A stretch of DNA of 64,000 nucleotides, taken from contig NZ_CP130649.1 in assembly GCF_030552895.1 (NCBI RefSeq), forward strand, positions 1,364,001-1,428,000, written 5' to 3'. The notes under the pieces were generated by a model. That model was not told where the DNA came from. It did not search any database and saw nothing but the letters and a program-made list of their open reading frames with translations. Positions 59,012 to 64,000 of this stretch are shown here, one piece after another. This DNA comes from Tatumella ptyseos. Its GTDB lineage: Bacteria; Pseudomonadota; Gammaproteobacteria; Enterobacterales; Enterobacteriaceae. Positions within the stretch are counted from its first letter, which is position 1, and each line of letters begins with the position of its first letter. Both the position numbers and the translations under genes were made by a program.

Positions 59012-60268
59012 TTATCGTTGACTGAGTACTTGTTGTTCGTATTGTTCAATATCATTTAACCAGCTTGCATCGACTGGAACATTTTGGCGATGACACCACT
59101 CTTCCCATATTGCTTGCCAAGGGAGAGATTTTATTTCCTCTAACCAGGCAAGACGGTGGGTATAATTCCGTTCGACTTCAGCCTGACGTAGCTGCTCGGT
59201 AGGTTCCAACAATGCACGTAACAACGCTTTTTTTGTGTTTCGTGTGCCAATCACCCATGCAGCAATTCGATTTATTGAGGCATCAAAAAAGTCGAGGCCG
59301 ATATTAATTTTTTCAAACCACTGATGACGGACAATTTCATTAGCAATTGCTTGGGTTTCATCATCTAATAACACGACATGATCGCTGTCCCAACGGACAG
59401 GCCGGCTTACATGAAGTAATAGACGAGGGACATAAAGTAGGGCGGTCGATATTTTATCGGAGATCACTTCGGTTGGATGGAAATGACCTGCATCAAGCGT
59501 AAGTGCCGTCTGCCGACTGGTTGCATAACCTAAGTAAAATTCATTAGAACCGACGGTGTAGCTTTCTGCACCGATACCAAAAAGTTTACTTTCAACTGCA
59601 TCAATATGATGCTTAGGATTTAATTTCTCACTTAAGATTTCATCCAACGCATCCATCAAACGTTGACGTGGCGCAAACTTATCGACCGTCAAATCCTTCA
59701 TTCCGTCCGGTACCCAAATATTCATAACGGAAGGGGTGCCTAACTGCTCACCGAAATAAGCAGAAATGCGACGGCATGCTTTGCAATGGTCAATCCAAAA
59801 CTGACGAATATGGGGATCACTGTGCGCCAACGTAAATCCGTCGGCGCTAAGCGGGTGTGAAAAACAAGTTGGATTGAAGTCTAAGCCTACATCGTTGCGC
59901 TTAGCCCAGGTTACCCATGAAGAGAAATGTTTGGGTTCAAGCTTATCTCTCTCAACAGGGGACTCACTGTCTAAATAATTAGCGTGTAGATTAAGACGTT
60001 TAGGACCAGGGATTAGTGAGAAGGCTTTTTCTAAGTCTTGACGGAGTTCAGTAACGGTGCGGGCTTTTCCCGGATAATTACCCGTTGCTTGAATTCCTCC
60101 TGTTAATGCGCTCTCGGCGTGTTCGAATCCTTTTACATCATCACCTTGCCAGCAATGAACAGAGATAGGGAGTTGGTCTAGTTGAAGAATAGCGTTTTCA
60201 ACATCAATACCGATTTGTGCGTAGCGTTGTTTAGCTAAGGTAAAAGCGGTAGGGCTATAGCTTGACAT
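59012..60268 (-). CDS. rhaA: L-rhamnose isomerase
   Basis: The 418-residue enzyme converts L-rhamnose to L-rhamnulose with Mn2+ and a second metal. Family blocks are [14 protein letters not shown] (about 37-50), [31 protein letters not shown] and [20 protein letters not shown], carrying the metal-binding Asp, His and Glu residues. Length equals E. coli RhaA (419 aa). The start overlaps rhaB by 14 nt, so the two are coupled. Confidence 0.96.
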   Translation of the reverse strand: MSSYSPTAFTLAKQRYAQIGIDVENAILQLDQLPISVHCWQGDDVKGFEHAESALTGGIQATGNYPGKARTVTELRQDLEKAFSLIPGPKRLNLHANYLDSESPVERDKLEPKHFSSWVTWAKRNDVGLDFNPTCFSHPLSADGFTLAHSDPHIRQFWIDHCKACRRISAYFGEQLGTPSVMNIWVPDGMKDLTVDKFAPRQRLMDALDEILSEKLNPKHHIDAVESKLFGIGAESYTVGSNEFYLGYATSRQTALTLDAGHFHPTEVISDKISTALLYVPRLLLHVSRPVRWDSDHVVLLDDETQAIANEIVRHQWFEKINIGLDFFDASINRIAAWVIGTRNTKKALLRALLEPTEQLRQAEVERNYTHRLAWLEEIKSLPWQAIWEEWCHRQNVPVDASWLNDIEQYEQQVLSQR

Positions 60269-61733
60269 AAGTTTGCTCCTGGTGAGAGTGAGTCAGCGCA
60301 GAAAAACGGCTTCGGTTATCCTGCAATGACATATTCGTAGTAGGGGTATAAACCTGTATAGGAAAGTGTTGCTTAAGGTGACTTCGGTAATCGCCGACAT
60401 CCTTAAATTCACCTAGAGCAATGAGTTGACAGCCGATGTTGCCAAGTGTCGAAGCTTCACTCAGCCCAGCATGGACAGGTATCTGACAAGCATCGGCACA
60501 GAGTTGGTTAAGAAGAGGGTTTTGACATCCCCCCCCAACAATATGTAACCGTTTTATTTTTTTAGCGTAAAGTTTCTCCAGTAAACCAAGGGTTTGTTGA
60601 TAGAGTAACGCTAAGCTATCGAAGATTGTGCGTGCGATGGATGCTGAGGTCTGAGGTATGGGCATACCCTGTTCTCGACACGCTTTCTGTATTTCGTCAC
60701 ACATAGAAACGGGGTTGATAAAACGGTGATCATTGGGATTGATTAAAGATACACAGGAAGGCTCATTCTTTGCCGATTCTATTAACGCCGTAAGATCGTC
60801 AATGTGGTGCTCCTGACATAGTTTTTGTAATAACCACAGCCCCATTATATTTTTGAGGACACGAAAACCTTCGGCACCCCCCTCATTAGTAATGTTTGCT
60901 TCCATGGCTGCAGTATTAAGGAACGGATGATGGTACTCGACCCCCATCAATGACCATGTTCCAGAACTTAAATATGCATCCTCCTCACTGTCCAATGGCG
61001 TAGCGAGCACGGCACTAGCTGTATCATGGGTGGCGACAGCTATTACGGGAATGGCCAATCCTTCTGAATTATTCCAATGACCAATAGTGTTACCTGGTGA
61101 GGTAGGTTTACCTAACCATTGGGGATCAATACCTGCCCATTGACACAAACCCTTATCCCACTCTCCTGTGCTGATATTCCAAAGTTGGGTAGTAGTGGCA
61201 TTGGTATATTCACAATTCATTTTTCCCGTTAGACGATAATGTAAATAGTCAGGGATCATTAATATGTGTTGCGTATCTTTAAGCCACTCAGACTGTTGCT
61301 CGTGAAGTGCACGACACTGATATAGAGTATTAAAAGGGAGAAATTGAATACCAGTGCGTTGAAAGATATCCTCTTGTCCAAATTGGGCGATAGCACGTTC
61401 CATGACACCCTCTGTCCGTTTGTCACGATAACTTACTGTCTCACCCACTCGCTTGCCGAATTTATCAAGCAGAACAAAATCTACTCCCCAAGTGTCGATC
61501 CCTATACTATCTGGGGTGATCCCCTCTGATGTTAATTGATGCAGTCCTTGAAGAATGTGCTGATAAAGGTCTTCTAAGTCCCAACAGTCATAACCACCGT
61601 GGTTATGGCGTTTATTTGAAAAACGTCTTATTTCTCGTAATGCCAGATGCTGGTTGGATGATTGCCACTGTCCAAGCATGACTCGGCCACTGGATGCCCC
61701 TAAATCGACTGCAACGATATTCTGCACATTCAT
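60255..61733 (-). CDS. rhaB: Rhamnulokinase
   Basis: The 492-residue FGGY-family kinase phosphorylates L-rhamnulose. The ATP/sugar site starts [16 protein letters not shown] (about 8-23), catalytic Asp is in [15 protein letters not shown], and the second signature is [20 protein letters not shown]. Length is close to E. coli RhaB (489 aa). It is the first gene of rhaBADM-lldD and is divergent from the rhaS pseudogene across about 280 bp. Because rhaS is interrupted, its inducibility is uncertain. Confidence 0.96.
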   Translation of the reverse strand: MNVQNIVAVDLGASSGRVMLGQWQSSNQHLALREIRRFSNKRHNHGGYDCWDLEDLYQHILQGLHQLTSEGITPDSIGIDTWGVDFVLLDKFGKRVGETVSYRDKRTEGVMERAIAQFGQEDIFQRTGIQFLPFNTLYQCRALHEQQSEWLKDTQHILMIPDYLHYRLTGKMNCEYTNATTTQLWNISTGEWDKGLCQWAGIDPQWLGKPTSPGNTIGHWNNSEGLAIPVIAVATHDTASAVLATPLDSEEDAYLSSGTWSLMGVEYHHPFLNTAAMEANITNEGGAEGFRVLKNIMGLWLLQKLCQEHHIDDLTALIESAKNEPSCVSLINPNDHRFINPVSMCDEIQKACREQGMPIPQTSASIARTIFDSLALLYQQTLGLLEKLYAKKIKRLHIVGGGCQNPLLNQLCADACQIPVHAGLSEASTLGNIGCQLIALGEFKDVGDYRSHLKQHFPIQVYTPTTNMSLQDNRSRFSALTHSHQEQTYVKL

Positions 61734-61878
61734 ATCATGTCATTCCCAAACTATTATGGGTTCAGACTAACGTCACATTAAAAACCTCACCTTATTTTTA
61801 CTGCCAGCCGCTTAGGGCGCATGGCATCGTTACAAAGGTTTATGGGGAATAACTCACAAATTCGTCGCACAGAGATCA

Positions 61879-61898
61879 ACTGTGATGAGCAACACATT
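61879..61898. promoter_or_regulatory. CRP-like site in the rhaB-rhaS region
   Basis: TGTGA-TGAGCA-ACACA matches CRP consensus TGTGA-N6-TCACA in nine of ten core bases and lies in the divergent region. I could not outline RhaS half-sites with confidence. Confidence 0.5.
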
Positions 61899-62013
61899 TC
61901 TGCGCATTATTTGGTAGATGAGGGATCTTGCAGTAGAGCTTGTAACAAAATTTATACATTATATAAATTAATGTCATTTGGCTGTTTAACTGAATATCGA
62001 TACAGGATGAAGC

Positions 62014-62811
62014 ATGACACTATTGCAGAGTGTAGATTATTTTCCACATGAGGAATATTCGATTGCTTTAGAGCCTCGAGCACCTCAATTAGCGTTTCCT
62101 GAGCATCATCACGACTTTGATGAAATTGTGATAGTGGAACAAGGATCTGGCATTCATATTTATAATGGGCAGCCTAAGACGCTTTATTCAGGTTGCGTTT
62201 GTTTTATTCGAAGCCATGATAGACATCTGTATGAACAAACAAATAATTTGTGTTTAACTAATGTTTTATACAGAGATGCTAATTCCTTCCGTTTTCTTAA
62301 TAACGTTACCGAGCTGCTACCTTGTGCAGGTTCACATTGGTTTATTAATCAAAAAGTGATGAGCGAGGTGCTCAATATGACGAATGCCCTGCGGACTGAT
62401 AATGGGTGGAGTATTGATAAACAAGCTTATCAGGAACAAATTTTTATGCGCCTGTTGTTATTACTGCGCAACTCTTTGCAACATTGCGAACAAGATGATC
62501 GCTTGGCTTTATTATTGGATTGGCTCCATAATCATTACAGTGATGATATTAATTGGGAAGTCTTAGCGGATCAATTTGCAATTTAGTTGAGGACATTACA
62601 TCGTAAACTGAAACATTTAACAGGTGATACGCCTCAACGGTATCTCAATAAGCTCAGGCTGCTGGAAGCTCGCTATTTACTTCGTCATAGTGAAGATAAA
62701 ATCACTGATATTGCCTACCAATGTGGATTTGGTGACAGTAACCATTTTTCTACGCTTTACAGCCGAGAGTTCGGTCACGCGCCTCGTAAAGAGCGTCAAA
62801 TTTCTAATTAA
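62014..62811 (+). pseudogene. rhaS: rhaS (L-rhamnose operon activator) interrupted by an in-frame amber codon
   Basis: Frame 1 from the ATG at 62014 (AGGA 6 nt upstream) gives 190 residues of RhaS: the cupin effector domain (PEHHHDFDEIVIVEQGSGIH) and the start of the DNA-binding domain (LADQFAI). Codon 191 is TAG (62584-62586). The same frame then continues without any shift for 74 more codons, [23 protein letters not shown] to [16 protein letters not shown], the rest of RhaS. E. coli has Ser at the interrupted position (QFSLSLRTLHR), so one base change TCG to TAG explains it. The rest looks undamaged. The truncated protein lacks both helix-turn-helix motifs and should not bind DNA. Confidence 0.88.
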
Positions 62812-62862
62812 ACACGCTTTTGAGAATTTGAACGATCAGGTAGGAAGTTTTTATTTGAAGAC

Positions 62863-62884
62863 CGCTGAGAGTGGGCTCTCAGCG
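62863..62884. terminator. Stem-loop between rhaS and rhaT
   Basis: CGCTGAGAG-TGGG-CTCTCAGCG, a perfect 9-bp stem between the convergent rhaS and rhaT; T-tails are short. Confidence 0.7.
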
Positions 62885-62963
62885 TTAAACTATGCTCTTA
62901 AAATTCCAACGTTAGATTTTACGTTGTTGATACTATCGTTTATGAATAACTCGCTACAAGAGG

Positions 62964-63998
62964 CTAGAGAGCTACACCTAACCCCACAATATTTGCTGCA
63001 ATGACAATAATAAAACAGCCGATAGATAATACTCTAACAGGGCGTTTCCCCGCAGATTTCCACTCATTAAGAAGTAAACCTACTAACCCTCCACAGAGTA
63101 CATACATACTCATGTGTAACATCCAACTGACATAATCATAGGCAACAGGTATACGGGCATGACCCCATGCGTAGAAAAAGAATTGGAGATACCACATAGC
63201 TCCCCCTAACACTGCCAGCACTATATTAGTTATTAATTGTGGGCGAGGGAGAGAAAAATCAGTTTTAATAGAAAGCGTTGGTTGTGTAGCTAAACGGATG
63301 AGACAGAATCCTAGGTTAACGACGGCACCGCCGCCCATTATCACCACATAACTCGGTAATGCAGCATAGAGTGGGTCCACGCCTGCTACGATAGCCGCGT
63401 GATGTAAAGGCTGTGCAGCATTCATAGCAAAAGACATGCCTGCAGAGAAAATCCCACAAAATATAGCCAGCAGGAGTCCTTTTTTGAGATTGAAATCGTA
63501 GTTATCAACCCCTAACACCCGTTCTTTTAAGACGCCTGCACGAGTCACAATCGCAATTCCTAAAAGGGCGAGTGCCACGCCTAATAGCGTTAGCTGTCCT
63601 CCAGGTTGGCTGAATAAAGTTATAAAACGGCCCTGAATAAGTGGAGTCATGAGCGTCCCCACGACTAATGTCACGCCAATAGCTATGCCAATTCCCATTG
63701 ACATACCGAGGTAGCGCATGGTTAGGCCATAATTAATATTTCCTATGCCCCACATTAAACCAAAAAGGAATACTGGTAATAACTGGGAAAAAGAAAATTG
63801 CGCAAAATACCCCCAAACATTTGGTAATAAATAGGCACTGATACTCCACGGGAGAATAATCCAAGAAACGCTACCGCCTATTGACCACATTGTTTCCCAT
63901 GACCAATGTTGAATACGTTTAAATGGAGCATAAAAACACGCAGCGCTAACCGCGCCGACAAAATGCCAGGCTATCCCGGCAATAATGGCACTGTTCAT
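62964..63998 (-). CDS. rhaT: L-rhamnose:H+ symporter RhaT
   Basis: The 344-residue transporter has ten predicted helices and the same length as E. coli RhaT. The blocks [61 protein letters not shown] and [16 protein letters not shown] are conserved. It takes up L-rhamnose with protons. The frame closes at the very edge of the window, with the ATG at 63998. It is convergent with rhaS, as in E. coli with rhaR, but here no rhaR lies between them. Confidence 0.96.
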   Translation of the reverse strand: MNSAIIAGIAWHFVGAVSAACFYAPFKRIQHWSWETMWSIGGSVSWIILPWSISAYLLPNVWGYFAQFSFSQLLPVFLFGLMWGIGNINYGLTMRYLGMSMGIGIAIGVTLVVGTLMTPLIQGRFITLFSQPGGQLTLLGVALALLGIAIVTRAGVLKERVLGVDNYDFNLKKGLLLAIFCGIFSAGMSFAMNAAQPLHHAAIVAGVDPLYAALPSYVVIMGGGAVVNLGFCLIRLATQPTLSIKTDFSLPRPQLITNIVLAVLGGAMWYLQFFFYAWGHARIPVAYDYVSWMLHMSMYVLCGGLVGLLLNEWKSAGKRPVRVLSIGCFIIVIAANIVGLGVAL

Positions 63999-64000
63999 AA

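Noticed and set aside
62587..62811. Separate gene for the C-terminal RhaS fragment
   Set aside because: It would start with TTG right after the amber codon and has no ribosome-binding site. It is best read as the continuation of the interrupted rhaS.
62624..63004. 127-codon frame across the 3' part of rhaS and the rhaT end
   Set aside because: It is out of frame with both genes, and its length is explained by overlap with coding DNA.

Overview
The window is a contiguous piece of a chromosome from a gamma-proteobacterium of the order Enterobacterales. The evidence is a left end that keeps the Escherichia coli order roxA-phoQ-phoP-purB-hflD-mnmA-...-nudJ-rluE-icd, and close full-length matches to enterobacterial families (DinI, LpxL, Cho, EmtA, LdcA, YcdY, YchF-Pth-YchH, AraBADCE, RhaBADMST). 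The base composition looks moderately AT-rich. The stock of plant-sugar genes would suit a plant- or nectar-associated Erwiniaceae-like genus (Tatumella, Rosenbergiella or Pantoea type), but I cannot fix the genus from sequence alone. I saw no rRNA, tRNA, insertion sequence, prophage or CRISPR array.

Left region (1-11400). The conserved core encodes Mg2+/acid-stress sensing (PhoPQ), purine synthesis (PurB), tRNA and rRNA modification (MnmA, RluE) and isocitrate dehydrogenase. A DMT permease is inserted between mnmA and nudJ. A chromosomal class A beta-lactamase related to the CTX-M/RAHN/FONA group follows icd. The phoP leader carries three hexamers on an 11-bp period, next to a plausible -10 and partly inside a perfect inverted repeat.

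Accessory region (11400-26040). It holds an unknown membrane protein with a long helical insert, a Tat-exported bicupin oxalate decarboxylase, and an almost gene-free 0.9 kb. Then come a 37-residue membrane peptide with a folded 3' element, an OsmC protein, and an SDR / 63-residue protein / DMT permease set joined by ATGA overlaps. After these are an indolepyruvate/pyruvate decarboxylase with a divergent Lrp-type regulator, GalP, SOS-controlled DinI, two oxidoreductases, and a binding protein plus permease of a molybdate-type ABC transporter with no ATPase gene beside them.

Middle region (26040-38100). It contains the cell-envelope genes lpxL, ldcA, emtA and several small lipoproteins, the nuclease gene cho, stress membrane proteins (DUF883 type, GlsB/YeaQ type), ycdY, an M20 amidohydrolase, a PmtA-like methyltransferase, an AldB-type dehydrogenase and a HAAAP amino-acid permease. 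A sigma70-like promoter, 5' hairpin, unpaired stretch and orphan rho-independent terminator at about 29481-29568 (minus strand) look like an unannotated small RNA.

Right region (38100-64000). This is a run of sugar catabolism: fructokinase plus the non-PTS sucrose genes cscB/cscA/cscR with two identical LacI-type operators flanking a CRP-like site; araE, araC and araBAD with a canonical araI1-I2 pair; a conserved interlude (cold-shock-domain protein, yegP, ychF, pth, ychH); a secreted GH3 glucosidase; and rhaBADM with lldD appended, then rhaS and rhaT. rhaS is interrupted by a single in-frame amber codon at a serine position in the DNA-binding domain, and no rhaR lies between rhaS and rhaT, so control of the rhamnose genes should be abnormal in this strain.
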